A stretch of 64,000 nt of DNA, taken from the NCBI RefSeq assembly GCF_004168365.1, contig NZ_CP035704.1, forward strand, positions 2,108,001-2,172,000. Direction: 5' to 3'. A model generated the notes under the pieces. The model made no database searches and was not told the origin of the DNA. It saw only the letters and a program-made list of their open reading frames with translations. Shown one piece after another: positions 8,426 through 17,973 of the stretch; within the stretch, counting starts at the first letter, position 1, and every line of letters begins with the position of its first letter. The translations under genes were made by a program, and so were the position numbers. The DNA comes from Pseudolysobacter antarcticus (GTDB lineage: Bacteria; Pseudomonadota; Gammaproteobacteria; Xanthomonadales; Rhodanobacteraceae).

Positions 8426-9703
8426 ATGAGTGACGACCGGCAAAGCCGATCGGGTGAGAGCGGCAAGATTCTCTACTGCTCTTTCTGCGGCAAGAGTCAA
8501 CACGAGGTGCGCAAACTGATTGCGGGCCCGAGCGTGTTCATTTGCGATGAATGCGTGGAACTTTGCAACGACATCATTCGCGAAGAACTGGAAGAAAAGG
8601 CCGCCACCGCGCGCAGCCATCTGCCCAAGCCGCGTGAGATTCAGGATGTGCTCGATCAGTACGTGATCGGCCAAAGCCGGGCGAAAAAGACCCTCGCTGT
8701 GGCGGTGTACAACCATTACAAACGTCTGGAGTCGCGTGGCAAGAACGACGATGTCGAACTCGCCAAATCGAATATCCTGCTGATTGGTCCGACCGGCTCG
8801 GGCAAGACGCTGCTGGCGGAAACGCTCGCGCGCCAACTCAATGTGCCGTTCACGATCGCCGACGCAACCACGCTGACCGAGGCGGGTTACGTGGGCGAGG
8901 ATGTCGAGAACATCATTCAGAAGTTGCTGCAGAAATGCGACTACGACGTCGAGAAGGCGCAGACCGGCATCGTTTATATTGATGAGATCGACAAGATTTC
9001 GCGCAAGAGTGAAAACCCGTCGATCACGCGCGACGTTTCCGGTGAAGGTGTGCAGCAGGCCTTGCTCAAGCTGATCGAAGGCACGCTTGCTTCGGTGCCG
9101 CCGCAAGGTGGGCGCAAGCATCCGCAGCAGGAATTTTTGCAGGTAGATACCAAGAATATTCTGTTTATTTGCGGTGGTGCGTTTGCGGGGCTGGAGAAAG
9201 TCATTCAGGCGCGCTCGGAGTCCACCGGCATCGGCTTCAACGCCGAGGTGCGCAGCAAGTCGCAGGCATCGAATGTCGGCAAGGTTTTGGCCGATGTCGA
9301 GCCGGAAGATCTGGTCAAGTTCGGTCTGATCCCCGAATTTGTCGGTCGTCTGCCAGTGGTCGCGACGCTCGAAGAGCTCGATCAGGATGCGCTGGTCAAA
9401 ATTCTGACCGAGCCGAAAAATGCGATCACACGCCAGTTCAAGAAGATGTTCGAGATGGAAGGCGCCGAGTTGGAATTCCGCCCCGAAGCCTTGGCTGCTG
9501 TTGCGCGTAAAGCGCTTAAACGTCGCACTGGAGCACGCGGCTTGCGCACGATTCTCGAACAGGTGCTGCTCGATACCATGTATGAGCTGCCGTCACTGGA
9601 GCATGTCAGCAAGGTCGTTGTCGACGAGGCTGTGATCAACGGTCAGGCTGAGCCGTATCTTATTTATCGTGGCATGCAGGCGCGGGCCGCATCTGCAGAA
9701 TAA
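8426..9703 (+). CDS. clpX: ATP-dependent Clp protease, ATP-binding subunit ClpX
   Basis: A 425-residue AAA+ unfoldase that feeds substrates into ClpP. The N-terminal Cys4 zinc-binding domain uses Cys18, Cys21, Cys40 and Cys43. Walker A GPTGSGKT lies at 121-128, Walker B is in [10 protein letters not shown], and the pore loop and sensor-2 region follow. The start at 8426 is preferred over an ATG at 8408 because it matches the family N terminus and has GGGA upstream. The 129-bp gap behind clpP carries a GC-rich stem (CCGGC GCTT GCCGG near 8353-8366), so some separate control is possible. Confidence 0.96.
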   Translation: MSDDRQSRSGESGKILYCSFCGKSQHEVRKLIAGPSVFICDECVELCNDIIREELEEKAATARSHLPKPREIQDVLDQYVIGQSRAKKTLAVAVYNHYKRLESRGKNDDVELAKSNILLIGPTGSGKTLLAETLARQLNVPFTIADATTLTEAGYVGEDVENIIQKLLQKCDYDVEKAQTGIVYIDEIDKISRKSENPSITRDVSGEGVQQALLKLIEGTLASVPPQGGRKHPQQEFLQVDTKNILFICGGAFAGLEKVIQARSESTGIGFNAEVRSKSQASNVGKVLADVEPEDLVKFGLIPEFVGRLPVVATLEELDQDALVKILTEPKNAITRQFKKMFEMEGAELEFRPEALAAVARKALKRRTGARGLRTILEQVLLDTMYELPSLEHVSKVVVDEAVINGQAEPYLIYRGMQARAASAE

Positions 9704-9771
9704 TTCGGTTGCGCCCAAGGCGCGGCACGCGAGATTGCTTGCAAATTCGCACAGCGCCCTTACTTGACGAT

Positions 9772-9806
9772 ATGGCAGCGTGCGAACACGCTGCCATTAT
9801 TGTTTC
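9772..9806 (+). terminator. Rho-independent terminator after clpX
   Basis: An 11-bp perfect stem ATGGCAGCGTG / CACGCTGCCAT with a CGAA tetraloop is followed by TATTGTTT. It ends the tig-clpP-clpX unit, so lon probably has its own promoter or is expressed by read-through. Confidence 0.8.
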
Positions 9807-9845
9807 TGCCTTACTGTTTATCCGCTTCGTTGTTCAGGAAATCGA

Positions 9846-12314
9846 ATGGAAAAGACTCCCAAAAGTGTCGCGCAAATTGATGTGACCGAATTGCCGGTAT
9901 TGCCGCTGCGTGATGTGGTGGTGTATCCGCACATGGTCATTCCGTTGTTTGTCGGGCGCGAAAAATCTGTGCGCGCGCTTGACGCAGCCATGGACGGCGA
10001 CAAGCAAATCCTGCTCGTGGCGCAACGCGGGCCGGACATCGATGATCCGCTCGAAGCCGACCTGTATTCGATCGGCACCGTTGCCACCGTGCTGCAACTT
10101 TTGAAATTGCCCGATGGTACGATCAAGGTGCTGGTCGAAGGCGCGTCACGCGCCGAGGTTGTTCGTTACGGCGAGCGCAACGGTTTGTTGACCGGGTTCG
10201 TGCGTCCACTCGAGCCGATGTATACGCGCGAACAGCGCGAAATCGACGTCGTCTCGCGCTCACTGACCTCGCTGTTCGAGCAATACGTCAAACTCAATCG
10301 CAAGATTCCACCCGAGTTGCTGACTACGCTGTCGGGCATCGACGATCCGAGCCGTCTGGCTGATACCGTCGCCGCGCATCTCACCGTGCGCCTGCAGGAC
10401 AAGCAGAAAGTGCTGGAAACGGCCGACGTCGGCGATCGCCTGGAAATGCTGATCGGTTTCGTCGATGGCGAAATCGATGTGCAGCAGATCGAAAAACGCA
10501 TCCGCGGCCGCGTCAAGTCGCAGATGGAAAAAAGTCAGCGCGAGTATTATCTGAATGAGCAGATGAAGGCCATCCAGAAAGAGCTTGGCGAATCCGACGA
10601 AGCGCCAAACGAGCTTGAGGAACTGGCCAAGAAAATCGCCAACGCTGGCATGCCCAAGCCGGTCGAGACCAAGGCCAAGGCCGAGCTCAACAAGCTCAAG
10701 CAGATGTCGCCGATGTCGGCCGAAGCCACCGTCGTGCGCAACTACGTCGACTGGCTGGTGGGTGTGCCGTGGAAAAAGCGCACCAAAGTCCGCAAGGATC
10801 TGAACGCAGCCCAGGACGTGCTTGATGCCGATCATTTCGGTCTCGAAAAAGTCAAGGAACGTATCCTTGAATATCTCGCCGTGCAGCAGCGCGTGAAAAA
10901 GATGAAGGCGCCGATTCTGTGCCTGGTTGGCCCGCCGGGTGTGGGCAAGACTTCGCTTGGTCAATCGATCGCGAAGGCGACCAATCGCAAGTTCGTGCGC
11001 ATGTCTTTGGGCGGCGTGCGTGACGAAGCCGAGATCCGCGGCCATCGCCGCACTTACATCGGCTCGATGCCGGGCCGTATCGTGCAGAACCTGAGCAAGA
11101 TCGGCACCAAGAATCCGCTGTTCGTGCTCGATGAAATCGACAAGATGTCGATGGATTTCCGCGGCGATCCGTCTTCAGCGCTTCTCGAAGTGCTCGATCC
11201 GGAACAGAACAACGCTTTCAGCGATCATTACCTCGAAGTGGATTTCGATCTCTCCGAAGTCATGTGGATCGCCACGGCAAACTCGCTGAATATCCCGGCG
11301 CCGCTGCTCGATCGCATGGAGGTGATTCGCATCCCGGGTTATACCGAAGACGAGAAAATCAATATCGCCACGCGTTATTTGTTGCAAAAGCAGATCAAGG
11401 CGAACGGTCTGAAGAACGACGAAATTGCGGTCGACGAATCTGCCGTGCGCGACATCGTGCGTTATTACACGCGTGAAGCCGGCGTGCGAAATCTCGAGCG
11501 CGAAATCTCGAAGATCTGTCGCAAGGTGGTCAAGGAAATTTCTCTCGCTACCGACAAGGCCAAGAATGCCGGCAAGAAGATCAAGCGACGCAAATTGCTG
11601 ATCAATTCCGAGAACCTCGAAACCTATCTGGGCGTGCAGAAATTCACGTTTGGTCGCGCCGAGAACCAGAACGAAATCGGTCTGGTAACAGGCTTGGCAT
11701 GGACTCAGGTCGGCGGCGAATTGCTTAGCATCGAAGCCACCGTGGTGCCCGGCAAAGGCAAGTTGATTCACACCGGCCAACTCGGCGACGTGATGCAGGA
11801 GTCGATCCAGGCTGCGTTATCGGTGGTGCGTGCGCGTGCCGATCAACTTGGTATCGATCCCGAGTTTCACCAGAAGCACGACATCCATATCCACGTGCCG
11901 GAAGGTGCCACACCGAAAGACGGTCCCAGCGCTGGTGTCGCAATGTGTACCGCACTGGTATCGGCGTTGACCAAGGTGCCGGTGCGCGCCGAAGTGGCGA
12001 TGACTGGCGAGATTACTTTGCGTGGTCGGGTTTTGCCGATTGGTGGCCTAAAAGAAAAACTGCTCGCGGCACATCGCGGTGGCATTACCACCGTGATCAT
12101 TCCCGAAGAAAATAAAAAGGACTTGGCCGACATCCCGAAAAATGTCACCGGTTCGCTGGAAATCCATACCGCGAAATGGATCGACGAGGTGCTCGACATT
12201 GCGCTTGAAAGGCCGCTCACGCCGAACAACAAAATCGTTGCGCAGGATGCCAAGGAAAAGAGCGAGCCGGCACGCGAGGGCAGGGAAGAAACCGGTGTGG
12301 TAAGACCGCACTGA
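9846..12314 (+). CDS. lon: ATP-dependent Lon protease
   Basis: An 822-residue LonA protease that degrades damaged and regulatory proteins in the cytoplasm. The N-terminal LON substrate domain begins at [13 protein letters not shown], followed by a coiled-coil region, the AAA+ module with Walker A GPPGVGKT (362-369), and the C-terminal protease domain with the Ser-Lys dyad: Ser695 in PKDGPSAG and Lys738 in GGLKEK. The frame is open to an earlier ATG at 9780, but that lies inside the clpX terminator. The start at 9846 has AGGA upstream and fits the family N terminus. Confidence 0.96.
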   Translation: MEKTPKSVAQIDVTELPVLPLRDVVVYPHMVIPLFVGREKSVRALDAAMDGDKQILLVAQRGPDIDDPLEADLYSIGTVATVLQLLKLPDGTIKVLVEGASRAEVVRYGERNGLLTGFVRPLEPMYTREQREIDVVSRSLTSLFEQYVKLNRKIPPELLTTLSGIDDPSRLADTVAAHLTVRLQDKQKVLETADVGDRLEMLIGFVDGEIDVQQIEKRIRGRVKSQMEKSQREYYLNEQMKAIQKELGESDEAPNELEELAKKIANAGMPKPVETKAKAELNKLKQMSPMSAEATVVRNYVDWLVGVPWKKRTKVRKDLNAAQDVLDADHFGLEKVKERILEYLAVQQRVKKMKAPILCLVGPPGVGKTSLGQSIAKATNRKFVRMSLGGVRDEAEIRGHRRTYIGSMPGRIVQNLSKIGTKNPLFVLDEIDKMSMDFRGDPSSALLEVLDPEQNNAFSDHYLEVDFDLSEVMWIATANSLNIPAPLLDRMEVIRIPGYTEDEKINIATRYLLQKQIKANGLKNDEIAVDESAVRDIVRYYTREAGVRNLEREISKICRKVVKEISLATDKAKNAGKKIKRRKLLINSENLETYLGVQKFTFGRAENQNEIGLVTGLAWTQVGGELLSIEATVVPGKGKLIHTGQLGDVMQESIQAALSVVRARADQLGIDPEFHQKHDIHIHVPEGATPKDGPSAGVAMCTALVSALTKVPVRAEVAMTGEITLRGRVLPIGGLKEKLLAAHRGGITTVIIPEENKKDLADIPKNVTGSLEIHTAKWIDEVLDIALERPLTPNNKIVAQDAKEKSEPAREGREETGVVRPH

Positions 12315-12319
12315 ATCGG

Positions 12320-12377
12320 CTTGACGCGCATCGAAAATTGCTTGCAAGGCCATGCAATTTCTCGATGCGCTGTCAAG
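12320..12377. repeat. Long imperfect inverted repeat in the lon-hupB gap
   Basis: The left arm 12320-12341 and right arm 12354-12377 pair over about 22 bp with only two single-base bulges, around a 12-nt loop. The arms begin CTTGAC and end GTCAAG. It starts 6 bp after the lon stop. No T-run follows, so it may be a factor-dependent terminator, an RNA-stabilising stem or a binding site. The rest of the 310-bp gap holds only a possible -10 (TACAAT at 12574-12579) before hupB. Confidence 0.7.
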
Positions 12378-12624
12378 TGAATTTGCGGCCTGTACAGACT
12401 CTTCGAAAAATAATTCAAATCCTCGCGAACCCGCGCCACGCCTTGCTTGCGTGATGCCATGGGGGCTGGTATAAAGACGCTCCTGCGATTCAAGCGACGG
12501 TTTTTTGTCCAAGGAAATGCAGGTAGCGGAACGGTTGGTTTGTCGCATGCGCAACGGCCAATAAATGTTTCGTTACAATCCCGAATAATTGCGCGCGCCT
12601 ATTTCCGTCAGGGAGTACATAAAA

Positions 12625-12897
12625 ATGAATAAAGCTGAATTTCTCACTGCTGTATCCGAAGAAGCCGATGTAACCAAAGTGGATGCCGACAAGGCGCTTG
12701 ATGCGATCATCACGGTGATCAAGAAAGCGTTGAAGAAAGGCGACGACGTATCATTGGTAGGCTTTGGCACGTTCACCGTGCGCAAGCGTGCTGCTCGTAC
12801 TGGTCGCAATCCTCGCACTGGCGAACAGATCAAGATCAAAGCCTCGAAAGTTCCTTCATTCAAGGCTGGTAAAGCGCTCAAAGATGCATTAAACTGA
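12625..12897 (+). CDS. hupB: DNA-binding protein HU-beta
   Basis: A 90-residue nucleoid protein of the HU/IHF family, which bends DNA as a dimer. The family signature is [20 protein letters not shown] near 55-74, with the DNA-contacting beta arm between VRKRAARTG and the C terminus. The start has a GGGAG ribosome-binding site 9 bases upstream. The position directly after lon is conserved in gammaproteobacteria, and the two tRNA genes and ppiD follow in the same direction. Confidence 0.96.
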   Translation: MNKAEFLTAVSEEADVTKVDADKALDAIITVIKKALKKGDDVSLVGFGTFTVRKRAARTGRNPRTGEQIKIKASKVPSFKAGKALKDALN

Positions 12898-12908
12898 TTT
12901 GCTCTACT

Positions 12909-12984
12909 GGGTGCTTAGCTCAGCCGGTAGAGCATCGCCCTTACAAGGCGAGGGTCGGGGGTTCGATCCCCTCAGCACCCACCA
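12909..12984 (+). tRNA. tRNA-Val (anticodon TAC)
   Basis: 76 nt with encoded CCA. Acceptor stem GGGTGCT/AGCACCC, anticodon stem TCGCC/GGCGA with loop CTTACAA. It begins 12 bp after hupB. Confidence 0.97.
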
Positions 12985-12990
12985 AGCTGC

Positions 12991-13067
12991 GGAGTGGTAG
13001 TTCAGTTGGTTAGAATGCTGGCCTGTCACGCCGGAGGTCGCGGGTTCGAGTCCCGTCCACTCCGCCA
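12991..13067 (+). tRNA. tRNA-Asp (anticodon GTC)
   Basis: 77 nt with encoded CCA and discriminator G. Acceptor stem GGAGTGG/CCACTCC, anticodon stem CTGGC/GCCGG (one T-G pair) with loop CTGTCAC. It starts 7 bp after tRNA-Val, so the two are co-transcribed. Confidence 0.97.
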
Positions 13068-13073
13068 CCTTCT

Positions 13074-13107
13074 TAAGGGCGCCTGTTATGGGCGCCCTTA
13101 TTTTTTT
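13074..13107 (+). terminator. Rho-independent terminator after tRNA-Asp
   Basis: A perfect 9-bp GC-rich stem AAGGGCGCC / GGCGCCCTT is followed by A and seven T. It is a textbook terminator closing the hupB-tRNA-Val-tRNA-Asp unit. Confidence 0.92.
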
Positions 13108-13233
13108 GTGTGTCTTGAACCGTAATAGTGAAATAATCCGTATTCAACAACGCGCACAGACCGCAGCTGCGGTCGTCGGTACCGGAGTTATCTCCGCACC
13201 GTAGCGCAACCGACCTCAGGGTGTATCACGCTC

Positions 13234-15153
13234 ATGTTGCAAGCACTGCACGACAAGGTATCCGGCACGATCGCGAAGGTTCTTCTTGCTGTTCTGATCT
13301 TTGTATTTTCGTTCTTTGGTATCGAGTCCTACATGACGGGTCGCGCCGACACCTACGTCGCCAAGGTCGGTGATCACGAAATATCCACGCAGGATTTTCG
13401 CGGCCGCTTCGATCAATATCGTGCGCGCGCGCAAGCCTCGATGGGCGCCAACTTCGATCCGCAACTCATCGACAATCCGATGCAGAAACGCCGCGTGCTC
13501 GATGGCATGATCGACGAGCAGCTCATTCTCGAAGCCAACGACAAGCTTGGCATCATGATCCCGGCGCAGAAAATCCAGGATCAGATCAGGCAGACGCCGC
13601 AGTTCCAAAGTGACGGGAAATTTGATTCGGCTACTTATCGCGCCGTACTCGGCTCGATCCGCAAGACACCGCGCGAATACGATGAAAATATCCGTAAGGA
13701 TTTGCTCGCACGCGAATTGCCCGCGCAAATCATGCAGAGCAGTTTTGTCACCGATCTTGATATCGACACTTATCTGCGTCTGCGCGACGAAAAACGCAGC
13801 TTTCGTTATGTAGCCTTGGACAAGCTCACCGCCGATGCGCCAAAAATTACCGATGCGCAGGCAGAAGAGTTTTTCAAGCAGCACAGCGCGGATTTCACGA
13901 ATCCGGAAAAAGTGACGATCGAGTACGTCGATCTCGACGGCGCGAAATTGTCGGTCGAGGCGAAGCCGGATGAGGCAACACTCAAGGCGCGCTACGAGAA
14001 AGAAAAGGCGCGTTTTGTTTCGCCAGAACAACGCGAGGCATCACACATCCTCGTGAAGCTGCCGCAGAACGCCGACGCCGAAGCGCAGAAAAAAGGCCTG
14101 CAGGCAGCGACCGAAATTGCCAAACAAGCCAAGGCCAAGCCGGCGGACTTTGCCAAGCTCGCGAAAGAAAAATCCGACGATCTCGGCTCCAAAAGCGCTG
14201 GCGGCGATCTCGGCTGGCTGGAAAAAGGCGTGACCCAGGCGGCTTTCGAGGCCGCGTTGTTCGGCATGAACAAGGGTGATATTTCTGATCCGGTGTTATC
14301 GCCCGAGGGTTATCACATCATTCAATTGCGCGACGTGCGTGCGCAGAAGGAACGCAGCTTCGACGAGGTCAAGCCTGACCTGACCAAGGAGTTTGTCGAG
14401 ACCGAGCGCGATCGTGTATTCAGCGAGGCCGCCGGCAAATTTACCGACCAGGCAATCGCGAGTCCGAGTTCGCTGGAACCCGCCGCCAAGGCGGTTGGTC
14501 TGACGGTGCAGAAGACTGCACCGTTCACTCGGCAGGGGGGCGGAGAAGGCATCAGCGCCGATCCGGCGATCCTCAAGGCAGCGTTCTCGGACGCGGTGCT
14601 CGTGCAGGGCAATATCAGCGATCCTGTGCAGCTCGGCCAGAATCACATCGTGCTGCTGCGCATTGCCGAAAATGGCCATATCGCAAGCACACCGAAAAAG
14701 CTCGACGAAGTTCGCGCGCAGATTAATCTGATTCTGGTTGCGCAAGAACAGACCACGCAAGCCAAGAAGCGCGCCGACGAGTTGTACGCACGGCTGGAAA
14801 AAGGTGAAAGTCTCGACAAGCTTGCCGACGAGTTGAAACTGAAAGTAAGCGAAGGCAAGGATGTTCTGCGTGCCGATGCCAGTCTCGACAGCAAGCTCGT
14901 AGCGGATGTTTTTGCCTTGCCGCGCCCGGCGGCCGACAAACCTGTGCCGTTGCTGGTTACGCTGGCCAACAATACTTACGATCTTGCTGTAGTTACCGCG
15001 GTGACAGATGGCGATCCGGCGACGGCGAATGCGGCGACGCGCGACAGCGTACGCAGCGAGCTCGCCCAGGGCATCGGTTACGAAGCCGCGAAAGCATTCA
15101 TCGCGAACCTGCGCAAGGAAGCCAAGATCAAGGTCGCCGAAGACCGCATGTAA
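13234..15153 (+). CDS. ppiD: Periplasmic folding factor PpiD (membrane-anchored parvulin)
   Basis: A 639-residue inner-membrane-anchored chaperone facing the periplasm, which meets proteins leaving the Sec translocon. A single N-terminal membrane segment (about 14-32, AKVLLAVLIFVFSFFG) is followed by a SurA_N-like chaperone region, a parvulin domain at about 265-370 (HILVKLP through GDLGWL, SPEGYHIIQLRDV) and a C-terminal helical region. Length and architecture fit PpiD. It follows hupB and the tRNAs, the usual hupB-ppiD order. No strong Shine-Dalgarno precedes the ATG. Whether the parvulin domain is catalytically active cannot be judged here; in E. coli it is largely inactive. Confidence 0.92.
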   Translation: MLQALHDKVSGTIAKVLLAVLIFVFSFFGIESYMTGRADTYVAKVGDHEISTQDFRGRFDQYRARAQASMGANFDPQLIDNPMQKRRVLDGMIDEQLILEANDKLGIMIPAQKIQDQIRQTPQFQSDGKFDSATYRAVLGSIRKTPREYDENIRKDLLARELPAQIMQSSFVTDLDIDTYLRLRDEKRSFRYVALDKLTADAPKITDAQAEEFFKQHSADFTNPEKVTIEYVDLDGAKLSVEAKPDEATLKARYEKEKARFVSPEQREASHILVKLPQNADAEAQKKGLQAATEIAKQAKAKPADFAKLAKEKSDDLGSKSAGGDLGWLEKGVTQAAFEAALFGMNKGDISDPVLSPEGYHIIQLRDVRAQKERSFDEVKPDLTKEFVETERDRVFSEAAGKFTDQAIASPSSLEPAAKAVGLTVQKTAPFTRQGGGEGISADPAILKAAFSDAVLVQGNISDPVQLGQNHIVLLRIAENGHIASTPKKLDEVRAQINLILVAQEQTTQAKKRADELYARLEKGESLDKLADELKLKVSEGKDVLRADASLDSKLVADVFALPRPAADKPVPLLVTLANNTYDLAVVTAVTDGDPATANAATRDSVRSELAQGIGYEAAKAFIANLRKEAKIKVAEDRM

Positions 15154-15184
15154 TCTTCTGCGGTTTGTTCGATACCTTGCATCG

Positions 15185-15217
15185 AAAAAAGAGTCGCAAT
15201 ACGCGGCTCTTTTTTTG
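15185..15217 (+). terminator. Rho-independent terminator after ppiD
   Basis: Stem AGAGTCGC / GCGGCTCT (one G-T pair), extended by A-T pairs, around loop AATAC and ending in a seven-T run. Confidence 0.88.
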
Positions 15218-15309
15218 TCTGTGAAGTCAAAGTTGGGTGCCTCGACATGGCGACTTGCTTCCGAGTCGCGCATCCGGGTAAGCTTCGACTAATCTTGGGA
15301 GCGTTAACC

Positions 15310-15807
15310 ATGTCGAAGAAAATCGAATTAGGGTCCGACGAGAACAATGTTGCGGTAACGCCGAAATCTGTCAGGAACAAAGGCCTGCATATTCCGGTGC
15401 CTGCCGTGCTGGTAAGTCTGGGCATGCTTTCCAGTTCTGCATATGCCGCACCGATTCAGGATGTTTATTCGACCCCGGTGAATACGTCTCTTAGCGGCGT
15501 GAATATTTTCGCCAGCGACGCGGCAAATAATCCGCAAGTTTTCAGTTGCACCAATCCGTCCAACGGTAGCGCGCAGGTGGCACCTCACGGCGACCTTTTT
15601 TATACACCGAACACTGCGTTCCAGGGCGTCGACACGTTTTCCTGCACGGGCAGCGACAATCTCGGCAACGTCAGCGCATCGGTCAGTGTCTACGTCGGCA
15701 TTCCGATTCCGAGCCCAGCATCGTTGCCGACGGTGAGCCCTGCTGCTCTCGGTGGCTTGGCTGCGATGATGGCCTACATCGGCATGCGTCGCCGCCGCAA
15801 GTTCTGA
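15310..15807 (+). CDS. Exported Ig-like repeat protein with CTERM-like C-terminal sorting signal
   Basis: A 165-residue protein with an extended signal peptide: a polar N-region of about 25 residues, a hydrophobic core (29-42) and a likely cut after AYA at 47. The mature part is one beta-rich domain (about 48-130) resembling bacterial cadherin/Ig-like repeats, with two cysteines (Cys80, Cys112) that could pair. The C terminus has three parts like CTERM tags: a proline-rich LPTVS motif (139-143), a hydrophobic span (145-158) and an arginine cluster (RRRRKF). This suggests cutting and anchoring by an exosortase or rhomboid-type peptidase, none of which is in the window. GGGAG precedes the start. 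It sits just upstream of a glycosyltransferase cluster. Function unknown. Confidence 0.7.
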   Translation: MSKKIELGSDENNVAVTPKSVRNKGLHIPVPAVLVSLGMLSSSAYAAPIQDVYSTPVNTSLSGVNIFASDAANNPQVFSCTNPSNGSAQVAPHGDLFYTPNTAFQGVDTFSCTGSDNLGNVSASVSVYVGIPIPSPASLPTVSPAALGGLAAMMAYIGMRRRRKF

Positions 15808-15835
15808 TTCCGTTCCATCCCGAAAGACGTCGCTC

Positions 15836-17038
15836 GTGACGACCGGCGTCCGTTTCTACTCGTTCGTCGAAGCCAGCGGTTATGGACTGTCTGGCATTGC
15901 GTACGCGCGTGCATTGGTCAACGCTGGCGTGCCAGTTGAGTGGATTCCGCTACGTCGTCACGGCGACTCTGCGGTTCCGGTACGAGGCTCGGAACGCGCG
16001 AACCTGGCTCTGCTGCAGCTCGCCGAAGGCGATGCGAGTCTTGCCGATCTCGCTGCGCTGCTGCATCTCACATCGCGCCCGATCGCCCATGACGTCGTAG
16101 TCTTCTACTGCGTGCCCGAGCATTGGCCAGCTTTGTTCGAACTCGGCAAACGCAATGTTGGTTGCACCGTTTGGGAAACAGATCAACTGCCGGTGCATTG
16201 GTTGCCGATTCTCAATTCGATGCACGCGGTGATCGTGCCGAGCACGATGAATCGCGATATTTTTGTCGCTTCCGGCACACGCGTACCCGTGCATGTGGTG
16301 CCGCATATGCGGCGGCACATATGGAACGAGTTCAGCGAAAAAGAACTTGTTCAAGCACGTGCGCAGTTCGGAATTCCCGCACATCATTTCGTGTTTTACT
16401 CGATCAGTACCTGTCAACCGCGCAAGGCGATTCCCGAACTGCTGCAAGCGTATGCGAACGCGTTCAGCGCGAATGATCCGGTGAGCCTCGTGATCAAGAC
16501 CACGCCTCAAGGCAGCGGCGGCCCGCCATTTTTCCATGAAGTTTCCAGTGCCGATCTCGCGCAGGCCGAACTCGATGCCATCGCCGAGGAGGTCGACCAT
16601 GAACTGCCGTATCTGTGCCTGCTGCCGTATGAATTGAGTGGTCGCGGCGTCGATCTGCTACACCGCATCGGCGATTGTTTTGTCTCGCTCACGCATGGTG
16701 AGGGTTGGGGGCTCGGCGCTTTCGAGGCGGCAACGCTTGGCACGCCGGTAGTGATGACGGGATGGGGCGGGCAGTGTGATTTTCTCGGTGAAGATTGGCC
16801 TGGCCGCATCGCTTATCGATTGTCGGCCGCCCCGACCTGGCCGCCGTATCGGCCGTCGTACTGGTCTTCACAACGCTGGGCGTCGGCCGATATTGCGTCC
16901 GCGATAAACGTGATGCGTGATACCTATGCGAATTTTTCTGCTGCGATCGAGTCGGCACAAGATATCCAGATCAAGCTGCTGAACCGATTTGCCGAGCCGG
17001 TGGTTGCCGCGCAGATTCTGGCTGCGATTCATGGCTGA
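15836..17038 (+). CDS. Glycosyltransferase, GT-B fold, family 4-like
   Basis: A 400-residue protein with a GT-B glycosyltransferase layout. The C-terminal half carries the GT4-type nucleotide-sugar motif EGWGLGAFEAATLGTPVV (about residues 283-300) with the two spaced glutamates. The N-terminal half contains EHWPALFELG and VWETDQLP. It likely transfers a sugar from a nucleotide donor in the cytoplasm; donor and acceptor cannot be read from the sequence. The start is a GTG at 15836, 29 bp after the exported-protein gene. Its last 8 bases overlap the next gene, which indicates translational coupling in one operon. Confidence 0.82.
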   Translation: MTTGVRFYSFVEASGYGLSGIAYARALVNAGVPVEWIPLRRHGDSAVPVRGSERANLALLQLAEGDASLADLAALLHLTSRPIAHDVVVFYCVPEHWPALFELGKRNVGCTVWETDQLPVHWLPILNSMHAVIVPSTMNRDIFVASGTRVPVHVVPHMRRHIWNEFSEKELVQARAQFGIPAHHFVFYSISTCQPRKAIPELLQAYANAFSANDPVSLVIKTTPQGSGGPPFFHEVSSADLAQAELDAIAEEVDHELPYLCLLPYELSGRGVDLLHRIGDCFVSLTHGEGWGLGAFEAATLGTPVVMTGWGGQCDFLGEDWPGRIAYRLSAAPTWPPYRPSYWSSQRWASADIASAINVMRDTYANFSAAIESAQDIQIKLLNRFAEPVVAAQILAAIHG

Positions 17039-17888
17039 GAATACGCGTGAGTTCCACTTTGTTTTTGGCCTGCGCGTGCAGAACGAACCGTTTCATATCC
17101 TGCATTATCTGTGTCTCGAATCGTGCCGACAGGTTAATCGGCCGCACAAGATCCATCTGCATTTGCGGCATCGTCCGCATGGCCTTTGGTGGGAGCGCAT
17201 CGCGCCGCATCTGCAAATCCATATTATCGATAATGCGCCGCTGGCATTTGATACCGCGAAATATGCGGATAGCGCCGAAGGGCGCTACATCGCCGCGGCG
17301 GATTTTTCTTACGCGCATGAAGCGGATTTTTTGCGCCTGCAGATTCTGCTGAAACATGGCGGTGTGTATGCCGATATGGATACGCTGTTCGTGCGGCCGT
17401 ATCCGGAACGATTTTACAGCCACGAATTCCTGATCGGTGAAGAAGCCGCGATCCCGGATCGCAATGGCATATTGCGGCCGTCGTTATGCAACGCGGTGCT
17501 TTTCGCCAAGCCGCAGGCGCGTTTCGCGCAAGAATGGCTGCGACGCATGGGCGAAGTATTCGACGGCACATGGAATCGACATTCCTGCGACGAAGCCGCG
17601 CGCGTATGGAGCGATGTACCGCAATGTGTAACGGTCGCACCGACCGCAGCGTTTTATCCGTTTGCTACAACGCCGGCGGGAATCGCGGCGCTATTCGTGG
17701 AAAATTCCACGTTGCCGCGCGGTGCTTGCAGCGTGCACTTGTGGGCGCATTTGTGGTGGCAGGAACAGCGTATCGATTTCACGCTCTTTCACGCGGGATT
17801 GCTGACTGCCGATTACGTCCGCACGGCGGATACGACTTACGCCAACCTGGCGCGACGTTTTCTTGACAGGTTCGACGATGCGCATTGA
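17031..17888 (+). CDS. Glycosyltransferase with DXD motif (GT32-like)
   Basis: A 285-residue protein of the Gly_transf_sug/GT32-like group. The diagnostic stretch is HGGVYADMDTLFVRPYP (about 104-120), with the metal- and sugar-nucleotide-binding DMD. Earlier, ADFLRLQILLKHGG matches the helix before the DXD motif. The ATG at 17031 overlaps the previous stop by 8 bp and was preferred over a start at 16989 that would lie deep inside the upstream gene. It is convergent with the next gene across 85 bp. Linkage and acceptor are unknown. Confidence 0.8.
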   Translation: MAENTREFHFVFGLRVQNEPFHILHYLCLESCRQVNRPHKIHLHLRHRPHGLWWERIAPHLQIHIIDNAPLAFDTAKYADSAEGRYIAAADFSYAHEADFLRLQILLKHGGVYADMDTLFVRPYPERFYSHEFLIGEEAAIPDRNGILRPSLCNAVLFAKPQARFAQEWLRRMGEVFDGTWNRHSCDEAARVWSDVPQCVTVAPTAAFYPFATTPAGIAALFVENSTLPRGACSVHLWAHLWWQEQRIDFTLFHAGLLTADYVRTADTTYANLARRFLDRFDDAH

Positions 17889-17973
17889 AATGGGCAAATC
17901 CGCGATGGATAAACATTCATATCGGATCTGCAACATCGCATGTGTCGAAGCGCAGCGAAACGCAATGTGGATC

